Positions 1 through 8,268 of a stretch of 64,000 nucleotides of DNA are shown here, piece after piece. Source of the stretch: Luteimonas granuli (GTDB lineage: Bacteria; Pseudomonadota; Gammaproteobacteria; Xanthomonadales; Xanthomonadaceae); NCBI RefSeq assembly GCF_007795095.1, contig NZ_CP042218.1:868001-932000 (forward strand), given 5' to 3'. The notes beneath the pieces are model-generated. The model was given only the letters and a program-made list of their open reading frames with translations. It did not search any database and was not told the DNA's origin. The translations under genes were made by a program, and so were the position numbers. Positions within the stretch are counted from its first letter, which is position 1, and every line of letters starts with the position of its first letter.

Positions 1-597
1 GCCGTCGATGCGGATCACGTTGAAGCGCGAGTTCTGGCCGCCGGCGGAAATGGAACCGTCGGCCTTGCTGATCTGCGAGATGCGGGGATCCAGGCGGATG
101 TAGTCCTGGATGTTGCGGCTGGCCGACGGCAGCGCCTCGATGATCTCGTTGTTGAGGTTGGTGCCCGTGCCCATCTTGTTGGCGCTGAACAGCTCGGAGC
201 CGCCCGCCACGCCGACCGCGGTCACGGTGGCGAGCGTGGTCACGTCGCCGGTGAGCTGGGCGTTGACCGTGTTGACCTGGTTCAGTCCGAGGAAGACGTT
301 GTCCTCGGTCCTGGTGCCGGCGCCCGCCTTGGTGATGGTGATCTCGTAGGGACCGCCCACGCGCAGGCCGCGCGCGCTGTAGCGGCCGCTGGCGTCGGTG
401 GTCACCCGGCTGGTGGTGCCGGATTCGACGTGGACGATGGTCACTTCGGCGCTGGTGACCGGCTGGCCATCGCTGCCGAGGACCACGCCGCCGACGCCCG
501 CGGAGGTGGCGCTCTGGGCAAAGACAGGCGCTGCGGCGAGCGCGGCGATCAGGCCGAGCGAAAGTTTCGACACACGGAAGGCGTTTCGACGGGTCAT
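1..597 (-). CDS. TonB-dependent receptor, Oar-like, N-terminal part
   Basis: This is the first 199 residues of an outer-membrane TonB-dependent receptor whose remainder lies beyond the left edge. The protein opens with a charged Arg-rich start and a hydrophobic stretch at about residues 12-26 ending in FAQ, a clear signal peptide. Residues about 30-115 form a carboxypeptidase-regulatory-like beta-sandwich (GVGGVVLGSDGQPVTSAEV, then GRYSARGLRVGGPY). From about 140 the plug domain begins (NNEIIEALPSASRNIQDYIR, then GGQNSRFNVIRIDG). This domain order is that of Oar-type receptors common in Xanthomonadaceae, which often import oligosaccharides or peptides; the substrate cannot be read here. The upstream interval 598-753 holds only a small hairpin (GCCCC-GAA-GGGGC, 635-647) and no gene. 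The family call is firm; the ligand is unknown. Confidence 0.85.
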   Translation of the reverse strand, partial: MTRRNAFRVSKLSLGLIAALAAAPVFAQSATSAGVGGVVLGSDGQPVTSAEVTIVHVESGTTSRVTTDASGRYSARGLRVGGPYEITITKAGAGTRTEDNVFLGLNQVNTVNAQLTGDVTTLATVTAVGVAGGSELFSANKMGTGTNLNNEIIEALPSASRNIQDYIRLDPRISQISKADGSISAGGQNSRFNVIRIDG

Positions 598-753
598 GGG
601 CAGGACTCTTTGGTGGCAGTAGAAAACGGAACGCGCCCCGAAGGGGCACGATGGGGGAATTCGGTCGGATCCACGCCGCGACCGCCGATCGGCGGCAGCG
701 GTTAACGACAGATTAACATGTTAGGCCACGATCATGTCGGTTTTGTGACACTT

Positions 754-1352
754 TCAAGCCAGGCTGCTGTCGGCCAGATAGCCGGCCACGCCGTCAAGCA
801 GCATCTGCACCGAGATGGCCACCAGCAGCATGCCCATCAGGCGCTCGACGGCGCTCAGCGCGCGGGCACCGAGCAGGCGGTACAGGTAGGGCGCGCACAG
901 CAGGATCGCGGCCGTGGCGCCCCAGGCGATCAGCAGCGCCAGGCTCCATTCGCCGAGGCGCTCCGGTTCGCGGCTGCCCATCAGCATCACCGCAGCCATG
1001 CCCGAGGGCCCGGCCACCAGCGGCACCGCCAGCGGGACGATGAAGGGTTCGCCGTCCGGGAGTTCGCCCATCAGGCCTTCCGGCGGGGGAAGATCATCCG
1101 GATGCCGATCAGGAACAGGACGATGCCGCCGGCGATCGACACCGACTCCTGGCGCAGGTGCATGACCTCCAGCGCGTATTTTCCGACCCACAGGAACGCC
1201 ATCAGCACGAACAGGGCGATCAGCAGCTCCCGCACCAGCACCGCGCGCTGCCGCTGCGGCGGCAGGTGGCGGAGGATGCCCAGGAACACCGGAATGTTGC
1301 CCAGCGGGTCCAGGATCAGGAACAGCAGCAGGGCGGCGGAGACGATGGTCAT
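754..1352 (-). pseudogene. marC: MarC family integral membrane protein, frameshifted as read
   Basis: This is a MarC/UPF0056 inner-membrane protein of unknown transport function. The first 93 residues (from LLLFLILDPLGNIPVFLGIL to GIRMIFPRRKA) end in a premature stop at 1071. The rest continues in another frame (GELPDGEPFIVPLAVPLVAG, then GPSGMAAVML) to a stop at 754. The two halves join at a run of five G on the plus strand (1085-1089). One added base gives IFPPPEGLMGELPDGEPF and a 199-residue protein, the normal family length. The ATG at 1352 overlaps the stop of the upstream dehydrogenase gene (ATGA), so the two are translationally coupled. The break is more likely a base-calling error in a homopolymer than true loss, because both halves are well conserved. 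Confidence 0.8.
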
Positions 1353-2098
1353 GCAGGCGGCGCCCAGGCCTGGCCTCGGAACTGCGCGCCATCGGACGAC
1401 AGCAGGATGACGGCGGCGGTGGCGGCGGCATCCGGGTCGCGGGCACGGCGATCTTCGTCGGCCACGTGCGAGCGCGCGCGCAGCGGCGTGCGCATCGGTC
1501 CCGGGTGCAGCCCGTGGAAGCGCACAGGGCCGCGGCCATGCTCGGCATGCAGGGTGTCGAGCAGGGCGCGCTGGCCGCGCTGGGCGATGCCGTAGGCGCC
1601 GCGGTAGGCGGCCGGGACTTCATCGTCGAGCACGAACACGACGGCGGCGTCGGGGGCCTGGCGCAGCAGCGGCAGGCAGGCATGGGTCAGCCACCAGCGC
1701 GCGGTGAGGTCGACATGCAGGACGCGGGCGAAGTCGCCCGGGTCGGTGTGCTCGAGCGGAGTCAGGCCGGGGAAGTCCGCGGCACAGTGCAGGATGCCGT
1801 CCAGGCGGCCGAGCTGGGCGCCGATGCGCGCCGCGAGCTCGGCGTGGTCCCCATAGTCCGCGCCGGCGAGATCGAAAGGATAGTTGACCGGCTCCGGCAG
1901 CCCGGCGGGGTCGCGGGCGATGGCATCGTAGACGCGGTTGAGCTTCGGCACCCGGCGGCCGAGCAGGACCACGGTCGCGCCCGCACGCGCGCAGGCCTGC
2001 GCTGACGCCGCGCCGAGCCCGCCGTGGGCGCCGGTCACCAGGACCACGCGCCCGGCCAGCACGGCCGACGCCTCCACCGAGGCCGCGGGGGTGCTCAC
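1349..2098 (-). CDS. SDR-family oxidoreductase homologue (YciK-like), catalytic residues missing
   Basis: This is a 249-residue short-chain dehydrogenase/reductase fold protein closest in layout to YciK. The N-terminal nucleotide-binding motif is intact (TGAHGGLG, residues 22-29). The active site is not. Tyr169 is present in YGIAQ, but the usual Lys four residues on is Gln173. The catalytic Ser expected about 12-13 residues before the Tyr is replaced in the stretch VVFVLDDE. The NNAG motif is also changed (HCAADF, about 104-109). The protein may bind a dinucleotide without ordinary dehydrogenase activity; that is inference. Translation starts at GTG 2098, which overlaps the grxD stop, and its own stop overlaps the marC start, so grxD, this gene and marC form a tightly coupled operon. 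Confidence 0.8.
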   Translation of the reverse strand: MSTPAASVEASAVLAGRVVLVTGAHGGLGAASAQACARAGATVVLLGRRVPKLNRVYDAIARDPAGLPEPVNYPFDLAGADYGDHAELAARIGAQLGRLDGILHCAADFPGLTPLEHTDPGDFARVLHVDLTARWWLTHACLPLLRQAPDAAVVFVLDDEVPAAYRGAYGIAQRGQRALLDTLHAEHGRGPVRFHGLHPGPMRTPLRARSHVADEDRRARDPDAAATAAVILLSSDGAQFRGQAWAPPA

Positions 2099-2421
2099 GC
2101 CTTCTGCGTTTCCGCGAGCATGCGCGCCAGCTCACCCGACTCGAACAGCTCCAGGGTGATGTCGCAGCCGCCGATCAGCTCGCCGTTGATGAACAGCTGC
2201 GGGAAGGTCGGCCAGTTGGAGATGCGCGGCAGGTTGGCGCGGACCTCCGGATCCTCGAGCACGTTGACGCTGTGCAGGGTGGACATGTCGGCGCCGGCCT
2301 CGCGCAGCGCGACCACGGTGCGGCTGGAGAAACCGCACATGGGGAACTGCGGCGTGCCCTTCATGAAAAGGACGACCGGGTGGCTGGAAATCTCGGCCTG
2401 GATGCGTTCGGTGATGGGCAT
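2095..2421 (-). CDS. grxD: Monothiol glutaredoxin, CGFS type
   Basis: This is a 108-residue monothiol glutaredoxin of the GrxD/Grx4 class, which binds a [2Fe-2S] cluster with glutathione and hands clusters on in iron-sulfur trafficking. The class-defining CGFS motif is at residues 29-32 (FPMCGFSSRTV). The family's WPTFPQLFINGELIGGCDI stretch follows, covering the cis-proline and the GG-C glutathione-binding region. The ATG at 2421 gives the usual N-terminus (MPITERIQAEI) and a full-length protein. It is first in an operon with the SDR homologue and marC. It is transcribed divergently from the SOD-like gene across 78 bases, which probably hold both promoters. Confidence 0.95.
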   Translation of the reverse strand: MPITERIQAEISSHPVVLFMKGTPQFPMCGFSSRTVVALREAGADMSTLHSVNVLEDPEVRANLPRISNWPTFPQLFINGELIGGCDITLELFESGELARMLAETQKA

Positions 2422-2499
2422 GACGGCTCCGTCAGTGGGCGGCGGCCAGCGGCCGCGCGGCGCGCGGCGCGCGAAGGGGATCGCGCTATTGTAGCGTCC

Positions 2500-3087
2500 A
2501 TGTCCATCGAACTCCCCGCCCTGCCCTGGGACCGCACAGCCCTCGAACCCCATGTGTCGGGCGAGACCATCGAGCTCCAGCACGGCCGCATCCAGCGCGC
2601 CCATGTCGACGCCGTCAATACGCTCGCCCCTGGCGCCGGGATGGGCTCGGCCAGCCTTGAGGACCTGGTCCGCGGCGCGCAGGGCGCGCTGCAGCAGCAT
2701 GCGGCGCAGGCCTGGAACCTGGCGTTCCAGTGGCGCGGCCTGAAGCCGGCGCTGGCGGGCGGCGGCGGTGAGCCGAAGGGTGAGCTGGCCGAAGCCATCG
2801 TGCGCCGGTCCGGTGATATCCCGCGCTTCCGCCGGCGGTTCGCGGCCATGGCCACCGCGCTGCAGGGCTCGGGCTGGATCTGGCTGCTGCAGCGGCCGGA
2901 TGCCTCGGTGGCGCTGGCGGTGACCGCCAACACCGCCTCGCCCATCACCGGCGACGACCGCCCCCTGTTCGGCCTGAGCCTCTGGGAGCACGCCTACCTG
3001 CTCGACTACCGCGAAGCGCGCGGACGATACGTGGAGGCGGTGTGGAACGTGATCGACTGGGGCTTCGTGGCTTCGAACATGAGATGA
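2500..3087 (+). CDS. Fe/Mn superoxide dismutase homologue lacking three metal ligands
   Basis: This 195-residue protein is alignable end to end with bacterial iron superoxide dismutase: MSIELPALPWDRTALEPHVS at the start, GSGWIWLL in the middle, WEHAYLLDYREARGRYVEAV near the end. Against E. coli SodB the four metal ligands are His26, His73, Asp156 and His160. Here the equivalents are Gln27 (ELQHGR), Leu74 (AWNLAFQW), Ser160 (GLSLWEH) and His164, so only one ligand remains. The gateway Tyr34 is His35 and His30 is Ile31. The fold is probably kept while dismutase activity is lost, suggesting a structural or regulatory role. It is divergent from grxD. The ATG at 2500 matches the family start. Homology is certain; lack of activity is inferred from residues. 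Confidence 0.85.
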   Translation: MSIELPALPWDRTALEPHVSGETIELQHGRIQRAHVDAVNTLAPGAGMGSASLEDLVRGAQGALQQHAAQAWNLAFQWRGLKPALAGGGGEPKGELAEAIVRRSGDIPRFRRRFAAMATALQGSGWIWLLQRPDASVALAVTANTASPITGDDRPLFGLSLWEHAYLLDYREARGRYVEAVWNVIDWGFVASNMR

Positions 3088-3128
3088 CGGCGGAGCTGCC
3101 CCGTCCCCCGCTGCGCGGATAGTTCCCG

Positions 3129-4271
3129 CTACTCCCGGAGCCGCGCGACCACCGGGGCCACCTGCGCCTCGCGGCCAAGCGCGGCACCCACGCGCTCCAG
3201 TGCGGCCGCCAGGGCCTCGTCGTCGTCGGCGCGCAGGGTGGCGTGGCCGACCTTGCGGCCGGCACGCGGGGTTTTTCCGTAGTCGTGCCAGTGCCCCCCG
3301 GGCTCGGCCAGCACCGCGACGGGATCCGGCATCTCGCCGATCCAGTTCAGCATGCAGGCGCGTCCCAGCGCGCGTGTCGCACCCAGCGGCAGGCCGAGCA
3401 CCGCGCGCAGGTGGTTCCCGAATTGAGAGGTCTCGGCGCCTTCGATGGTCCAGTGGCCGGAATTGTGCACGCGCGGCGCCAGTTCGTTGGCCAGCAGTCC
3501 GCCATCGAGGCAGAACAGCTCCAGCGCGAACACGCCAACATACTCCAGCGCCTCGGCCAGGGCGCGGGCATGGCCGACGGCACGCGCCTCCAGTCCGGGG
3601 GAGACGCGTGCGGGAGCAAGGCTGGCCGAGAGCACGCCGTCGACGTGCCAGTTCTCGGTCAGGGGCCAGGTGCGGAACTCGCCGTCGCGACCGCGCACCG
3701 CCACCACGCTCAGTTCGCGCTCGAACGGCACGAAGGCCTCGAGGATCAGCCCCCCGGCCGCGGCCTGCGCACCGAGCGCCTCCCAGGCCGCCGCGGCATC
3801 GGCCGCGGCGCGGATGCGGAACTGGCCCTTGCCGTCATAGCCCAGGCGACGGGTCTTGAGGATGCAGGGCGTGCCCAGGCGGGCGATCGCGGCCTCCAGG
3901 CCGGCCGGCGTATCCACGGCCACGTAGCCCGGCACCGGGATCCCGAGTTCGCCGAGCAGGGTCTTCTCGGCCAGGCGGTCCTGGCTGGTCCCCAGCGCGC
4001 GCGGATCGGGGAACAGAGGCACCCGCCGGCTCAACCACTCGGCCGATCCGGCGGGCACGTTCTCGAAGTCGAAGGTGGCGATGTCGATGCCCGAGGCGAA
4101 CTCCTCCAGCGTGGCACGGTCGCGATAGTCGCCCACCACCAGCGGCGCGAACTGTCCGGCACAGGCCTCCGCGCTGGTGTCCATCACCGAGAAGCGCAGG
4201 CCCAGCGGGGCCCCGGCCAGCGCCATCATCCGCGCCAGCTGCCCGCCCCCGAGGATGCCGATCGTGGTCAT
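3129..4271 (-). CDS. purK: 5-(carboxyamino)imidazole ribonucleotide synthase
   Basis: PurK is an ATP-grasp enzyme that carboxylates AIR with bicarbonate and ATP to N5-CAIR in de novo purine synthesis. The 380-residue protein shows the N-terminal GILGGGQLARM motif, the ATP-grasp core (CILKTRRLGYDGKGQFRI, then LILEAFVPFERELSVV) and the metal- and substrate-binding LLANELAPRVHNSGHWTIEG. The start ATG at 4271 lies five bases after the purE stop, so purE and purK are one operon. The gene ends 41 bases from the convergent SOD-like gene, with no obvious terminator between them. Length and motifs are normal for the family. Confidence 0.96.
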   Translation of the reverse strand: MTTIGILGGGQLARMMALAGAPLGLRFSVMDTSAEACAGQFAPLVVGDYRDRATLEEFASGIDIATFDFENVPAGSAEWLSRRVPLFPDPRALGTSQDRLAEKTLLGELGIPVPGYVAVDTPAGLEAAIARLGTPCILKTRRLGYDGKGQFRIRAAADAAAAWEALGAQAAAGGLILEAFVPFERELSVVAVRGRDGEFRTWPLTENWHVDGVLSASLAPARVSPGLEARAVGHARALAEALEYVGVFALELFCLDGGLLANELAPRVHNSGHWTIEGAETSQFGNHLRAVLGLPLGATRALGRACMLNWIGEMPDPVAVLAEPGGHWHDYGKTPRAGRKVGHATLRADDDEALAAALERVGAALGREAQVAPVVARLRE

Positions 4272-4276
4272 CGCCT

Positions 4277-4783
4277 TCACCGGCGCGGGTCGTCGCCGGC
4301 GGCGACGTCGTCCGTCTGGCGCTGGCGGAAGGCATCGAGCGCCGCGGCCACGTCGGCATCGCCCGCGGCGGCCAGCTGCGCGGCCGCGAACAGCGCCGCA
4401 TTGGCGGCGCCTGCGTTGCCGATCGAGAAGGTGGCCACCGGTACGCCCGCCGGCATCTGCACGATGGACAGCAGCGAGTCCATGCCATTGAGCGCCTTCG
4501 ACTGCACCGGCACGCCGAGCACCGGCAGCGCCGTCTTCGAGGCCAGCATGCCCGGCAGGTGCGCCGCCCCGCCGGCGCCGGCGATGATCGCCTTCAGGCC
4601 GCGCTCGCGCGCGGTGGCCGCGTACTCGAACAGGGCATCGGGTGTGCGGTGCGCGGAAACCACGCGGACCTCGTGCGGAATGCCGAGTTCCCCGAGCTTC
4701 TGCGCCGCATGCTGCATGGTGTCCCAGTCGGATCGTGAACCCATCACGACCCCGACGACGGGTGGGCGGTTGCTGGCGGTCAT
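4277..4783 (-). CDS. purE: 5-(carboxyamino)imidazole ribonucleotide mutase
   Basis: PurE class I rearranges N5-CAIR to CAIR, the step after PurK. The 168-residue protein carries the signature [13 protein letters not shown] near the N-terminus, then [14 protein letters not shown] with the catalytic His, and [14 protein letters not shown] and [19 protein letters not shown], all invariant regions of the octameric mutase. It is first in the purEK operon. It is divergent from the Trm112-like gene across 57 bases, which must contain both promoters; the minus strand there carries TAGAAT as a possible -10 element. Confidence 0.97.
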   Translation of the reverse strand: MTASNRPPVVGVVMGSRSDWDTMQHAAQKLGELGIPHEVRVVSAHRTPDALFEYAATARERGLKAIIAGAGGAAHLPGMLASKTALPVLGVPVQSKALNGMDSLLSIVQMPAGVPVATFSIGNAGAANAALFAAAQLAAAGDADVAAALDAFRQRQTDDVAAGDDPRR

Positions 4784-4840
4784 TGGCCGTCCCCGGTGGC
4801 AAAGACGTATTCTAGCGGGCCCACGCCGCGACCGTATGCC

Positions 4841-5110
4841 ATGGACCGCAAGCTGCTCGACATCCTCGTCTGCCCCGCCAGCCGGCAGCCGCTGGCGCTG
4901 CTGGAACCCGCCGGACTGGAGGCGCTGAACCGGGCGATCGCTGCGGGCGGCGTGCGGCGCGCTGATGACTCGCCGCAATCCACTCCGCTGCACGAGGCCT
5001 TGGTCACCCGCGACCGGCGCACGGTCTACCGCGTCGACGACGGCATCCCGGTGCTGCTGGCCGAGGAAGCCATCGCCACGTCCCAGGCCGACGGCTTCCC
5101 GGGCGCATGA
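4841..5110 (+). CDS. Trm112 family small zinc-ribbon-like protein (YcaR type)
   Basis: This 89-residue protein starts [20 protein letters not shown], the hallmark of the bacterial Trm112/YcaR family, and ends [15 protein letters not shown], matching the conserved DGIP-LL motif. Eukaryotic and archaeal Trm112 activates methyltransferases; the role of the bacterial proteins is less clear. Only the first Cys of the usual zinc-binding set is visible (ILVCPAS), so metal binding may be weak or absent. The stop overlaps the nadC start (ATGA), giving a two-gene coupled unit. The family assignment is good; function is only inferred. Confidence 0.85.
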   Translation: MDRKLLDILVCPASRQPLALLEPAGLEALNRAIAAGGVRRADDSPQSTPLHEALVTRDRRTVYRVDDGIPVLLAEEAIATSQADGFPGA

Positions 5111-5999
5111 GCAACGCGGACGGCGGATCCGGCGCGGTCGCGGATGCCCCGCCCCGCTTCGCACCTCCGCCCGCCGCGGCGGTGGACGCCGACGTCGAGC
5201 GCGCCCTCGCCGAGGATCTGGGCAGCGGCGACGTCACTGCCGCCCTGCTTGCCGATGCGCCGGAAGCGGCCTACCTGCTGTGCAAGGAAGAGGCCGTGGT
5301 CTGCGGCCGGCCCTGGTTCGACGCCTGCCACCGGGCCCTCGATCCGCAGGTCGCCATCGTCTGGCGCGTGGCGGAGGGAGACCGCGTGCCCCCCGGCACC
5401 GTGCTCGCCACGCTGCAGGGCCGCACCCGTTCCCTGGTCAGCGCCGAGCGCACCTCGCTGAACTTCATGCAGACGCTGTCGGGCACCGCGACCACCGTGG
5501 CCGCCCACGTCGATGCGGTGCGCGGCACCCGCGCGCGCATCCTCGACACCCGCAAGACCCTGCCGGGTCTGCGCCAGGCCCAGAAGTACGCGGTGCGCGT
5601 GGGCGGTGGCGAAAACCATCGGATGGGCCTGTACGACGCGGTGATGCTGAAGGAGAACCACGTGCGCGCGGCCGGCTCGATCTCCGCCGCCATTGCCGCC
5701 GCGCGCGCCAGCCAGCCGGAGCTGCCGCTGATCGTCGAGGTCGAGACCCTGGCCGAGCTGCGCGAGGCGCTCGACGCCGGCTGCGATCGCATCCTGATCG
5801 ACGACTTCGACCCCCGACGCGCCGCGAGGCGGTGCGCATCGTCGCCGGCCGGATCCCGCTGGAAGTCTCCGGCGGCGTCGGACTCGAGTCGCTGTCCGCG
5901 ATCGCCGCGGACGGCGTCGATTGCATTTCCATCGGCGGCCTGACCAAGCACCTGCGCGCGGTGGACCTGTCGCTCAAGCTCGGACCACCGCCGGCCTAG
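5107..5999 (+). pseudogene. nadC: Nicotinate-nucleotide pyrophosphorylase (carboxylating), frameshifted as read
   Basis: NadC makes nicotinate mononucleotide from quinolinate and PRPP in NAD synthesis. The reading frame from the ATG at 5107 shows family motifs ([61 protein letters not shown]). After IDDFD it goes out of frame at a run of five C (5811-5815). One added C restores DFDPPTRREAVRIV, then the GIPLEVSGG-type motif (RIPLEVSGGVGLESL) and DCISIGGLTKHLRAVDLSL, with a stop at 5999 and 297 residues, the expected length. NAD synthesis is usually essential and both halves are perfectly conserved, so a sequencing indel is more likely than a real mutation. The start overlaps the Trm112-like stop. 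Confidence 0.88.
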
Positions 6000-6020
6000 A
6001 GTCTCGACCGGCCCCGGGAC

Positions 6021-6545
6021 TCACCCGCCGGCCTGGCCCAGCACCAGGGCCACGGTCGCCGCCAGCGCGGCCACCGCGGCCACCCACCACCAGGCGGATG
6101 TCCCCGCCGCCCGCTGCGTGCCGCCGACGGGTCGCGGGTCCGCCGCCGGCGCGCCCGGCGCGACCACGCGGAAGCGCAGCGCATCGATGCCCAGCTCGTC
6201 GCCATGGCGCGCCCAGGCGCGTTCGTGCGGCTTCTCGTTCAGCAGCCAGCCGTTGGTGGATCCCAGGTCTTCAACGAGCAGCCCCTCCGCGGTGGGCGTC
6301 AAGCGCAGGTGCTGGCGGGAGACGCCGGGATGGTCGAGGTGGATGCCGCAGTCGGCGGCGCGGCCGAGCGTCGTCGGTCCGAGCAGCGGAAAGGTCCTGC
6401 CGAAGCCGGCGCCGCCCACGCCGCGCAGCACGTAGGGAGGCAACACCGGGCGCACGACGGTGGCCAGCGTGGCTTCGGGGCCCGCGCCGGCAGGCGGGGA
6501 CGGCTGCGGGTCGGCGGTGGTGTCGGCCTGACGGGTACTGTTCAT
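6021..6545 (-). CDS. FHA-domain protein with C-terminal membrane anchor
   Basis: This is a 174-residue protein with one forkhead-associated domain, a phosphothreonine-peptide-binding module. The core motifs are visible: LGRAADCGIHLD, then GVSRQHLRL and EDLGSTNGWLLN, about residues 70-125. A Pro/Ala/Gly-rich linker precedes a C-terminal hydrophobic helix (WWWVAAVAALAATVALVLG), so the FHA domain probably faces the cytoplasm on a single-pass tail anchor. I chose the ATG at 6545 (MNSTRQADTT) over an upstream start at 6584, because the extra residues are Arg-rich and non-conserved in style. No kinase or phosphatase gene is adjacent. It converges with nadC and is divergent from the DUF3301 gene. 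Confidence 0.8.
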   Translation of the reverse strand: MNSTRQADTTADPQPSPPAGAGPEATLATVVRPVLPPYVLRGVGGAGFGRTFPLLGPTTLGRAADCGIHLDHPGVSRQHLRLTPTAEGLLVEDLGSTNGWLLNEKPHERAWARHGDELGIDALRFRVVAPGAPAADPRPVGGTQRAAGTSAWWWVAAVAALAATVALVLGQAGG

Positions 6546-6624
6546 TCGACGGAAACTGCGGCGTGCTGCGTGAAGCCCACGCAAGGCTTGCTGAAATCAT
6601 CGGCCGGGCCCACATTGCACAGCC

Positions 6625-6958
6625 ATGCCCAGCCTGATCCTGCTGATGATAGCCGGCGCCGTCGCCTATGCGTGGTGGAACGCCGGACGTGCGGCCACCG
6701 AGCACGCGATCGATGTCGGCCGTTCCGCCTGCCGCAGCGCCGGCGTGCAGCTTCTGGACCAGACCGTGCATGCCGCCGGGTGGCGCCTGCGCCGGCGGGA
6801 CGATGGTCGCCTCGGACTCGAGCGCAGCTTCCCGCTTCGAGTACTCGCACGACGGCACCGACCGCCAGCGCGGGCGCATGGTCTTCCACGGGCGCCAGCT
6901 GGTGTCGTTTGCAGGGCCCGAGGCCGCGGTGGCTTCATCCCTGCATCGCAAGGACTGA
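6625..6958 (+). pseudogene. DUF3301 family protein, frameshifted as read
   Basis: This is a small membrane-anchored protein of the DUF3301 family, function unknown. The start MPSLILLMIAGAVAYAWWNA is a single N-terminal membrane helix. It is followed by the conserved AGVQLLDQTVHAAGWRLRR and then GRLGLERSF. At CCC 6831-6833 the frame shifts; the conserved end (RFEYSHDGTDRQRGRMVFHG, then QLVSFAGPEA) is in another frame ending at 6958. Removing one C gives LERSFRFEYSHDGTD and a 110-residue protein, the usual family length. This is again a single-base change in a C run, probably a sequencing artefact. It converges with sspB, three bases away. Confidence 0.75.
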
Positions 6959-6961
6959 GCC

Positions 6962-7516
6962 TTACTTCACCACGCGCAGATGGGCGCCGCGGCGCGGCGT
7001 CGGGGCGCCATCGTCACCATCGCCATCCCCGTCGCCATGGCCGTCATCGCCGCTGTCGCCGGGTGAAGCGGCATCCTCGTCGACGCCGCCCGGGACCACG
7101 CCAAGCACCACCTCGTTGCCCGGTGCGCCACGGGCCCGGGCCTCGTCCGCCGTCGCGCCGGTGGCGGTCGCGTCATCGCCGGGCCCGGGCGCCTCCTCCG
7201 GAAGCGCCATGCCCTGCCCCGTCTCGCGGGCGTAGATCGCCAGGATCGCGCCCACCGGCACCACGACCGGATGGCTGACCCCGCCGAAGCGGGCGGTGAA
7301 GCTGACCGCCTCGTTGTCCATGTCCAGGCGCGCAACCGCACGCTCGGCCACGTTCAACACCACGCGGCCTTCCTTGACGGTGTGCGGCGGCACGCGCACG
7401 CCGGGACGCGCGGCGTCGACCAGGAGGTGCGGCGTCATCCCGTTGTCCACGATCCAGTGGTACAGCGCCCGCAGCAGATAGGGGCGGTGGCTGGTCATCC
7501 GGGGCACATCGTTCAT
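6962..7516 (-). CDS. sspB: Stringent starvation protein B, ClpXP adaptor
   Basis: SspB delivers ssrA-tagged proteins to the ClpXP protease. The N-terminal fold is clear: RPYLLRALYHWIVDNGMTPH, then VNVD-like LLVDAARPGVRVP, and VLNVAERAVARLDMDNEAVS, FTARFGGVSHPVVVPVGAIL and IYARETGQGM. The tail (about residues 108-184) is long, disordered and acidic, with a run of Gly-Asp repeats. It ends RGAHLRVVK, matching the short ClpX-binding peptide at the C-terminus of known SspB (LRVVK-type). A start at 7498 (MTSHRPYLL) is also possible and may be the real one. It follows sspA by 25 bases in one operon, downstream of petABC. Confidence 0.92.
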   Translation of the reverse strand: MNDVPRMTSHRPYLLRALYHWIVDNGMTPHLLVDAARPGVRVPPHTVKEGRVVLNVAERAVARLDMDNEAVSFTARFGGVSHPVVVPVGAILAIYARETGQGMALPEEAPGPGDDATATGATADEARARGAPGNEVVLGVVPGGVDEDAASPGDSGDDGHGDGDGDGDDGAPTPRRGAHLRVVK

Positions 7517-7541
7517 GCCCCGATTCTAGCCCGAGCCGACC

Positions 7542-8180
7542 TCAGTCCGGCAGTTCGCGCAGGTTGCGTTCCTGCGGTGTCAGGCTGCGCGCGAAGCCGG
7601 GGTTGCGGAAGATCCGGTTGCCGTAGTCCTCGATCGCCTTGCCGTCCTTCGGCAGCGGGATGCCCAGCGCCTCCAGCCGCCAGATGATCGGCGCCATCGC
7701 ACAGTCGGCGAGGCTCATCTCGGGGTTCAGGAAGAACTTGAAGGCCTTGAACAGCGGCACCGACGCGGTGAGCAGCTCCCTCAGGCGCTTGCGCGCGGCC
7801 TCGGCCTGGGCCCGGGTGCCGGTCTGGATCGCGCGCACCTCGGGCACCCAGTCGTGCTCCAGGCGCAGCATGGCCAGGCGAAGCCGCGCGCGGGACAGCG
7901 GATCGACCGGCATCAGCGGCGGATGCGGATAGCGTTCGTCGAGGTACTCGGTGACCACGCTCGAGGCATAGAGCACCAGGTCGCGCTCCACCAGGGTCGG
8001 CACCGAGTGGTAGGGGTTGAGGTCGATGAGGTCTTCCGGCGGATCCTTGGGATCGACCGTGATCAGGTCGTAGGTGACGCCCTTCGCCGCGAGCACCAGG
8101 CGGACCCGATGGCAGAGGACGTCGTCGACCGAGGAAAAGAGCGTGAGTGCATTTCGCATGCGCGGACTCGCTGCCATCAT
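7542..8180 (-). CDS. sspA: Stringent starvation protein A, GST-like regulator
   Basis: SspA is a glutathione-S-transferase-fold protein that binds RNA polymerase and affects stationary-phase and acid-stress transcription. The 212 residues show the thioredoxin-like half (LTLFSSVDDVLCHRVRLVLA, then LIDLNPYHSVPTLVERDLVL and YASSVVTEYLDERYPHPPLM) and an all-helical half with LADCAMAPIIWRLEALGIPL. The start could be 8180, 8177 or 8159 (MRNALTLFSS); the last best fits the usual short N-terminus. It lies 88 bases downstream of petC and 25 bases upstream of sspB; this pet-ssp arrangement is typical for the group. Confidence 0.93.
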   Translation of the reverse strand: MMAASPRMRNALTLFSSVDDVLCHRVRLVLAAKGVTYDLITVDPKDPPEDLIDLNPYHSVPTLVERDLVLYASSVVTEYLDERYPHPPLMPVDPLSRARLRLAMLRLEHDWVPEVRAIQTGTRAQAEAARKRLRELLTASVPLFKAFKFFLNPEMSLADCAMAPIIWRLEALGIPLPKDGKAIEDYGNRIFRNPGFARSLTPQERNLRELPD

Positions 8181-8268
8181 CGAACAACTCTCCCGCGGCC
8201 GGAATCCGCCAGCCGCATCGGCGCCGCCCGCCCGTCGCGGGCGGCTGCCCGGTTTTCCGCCGCTGCCG

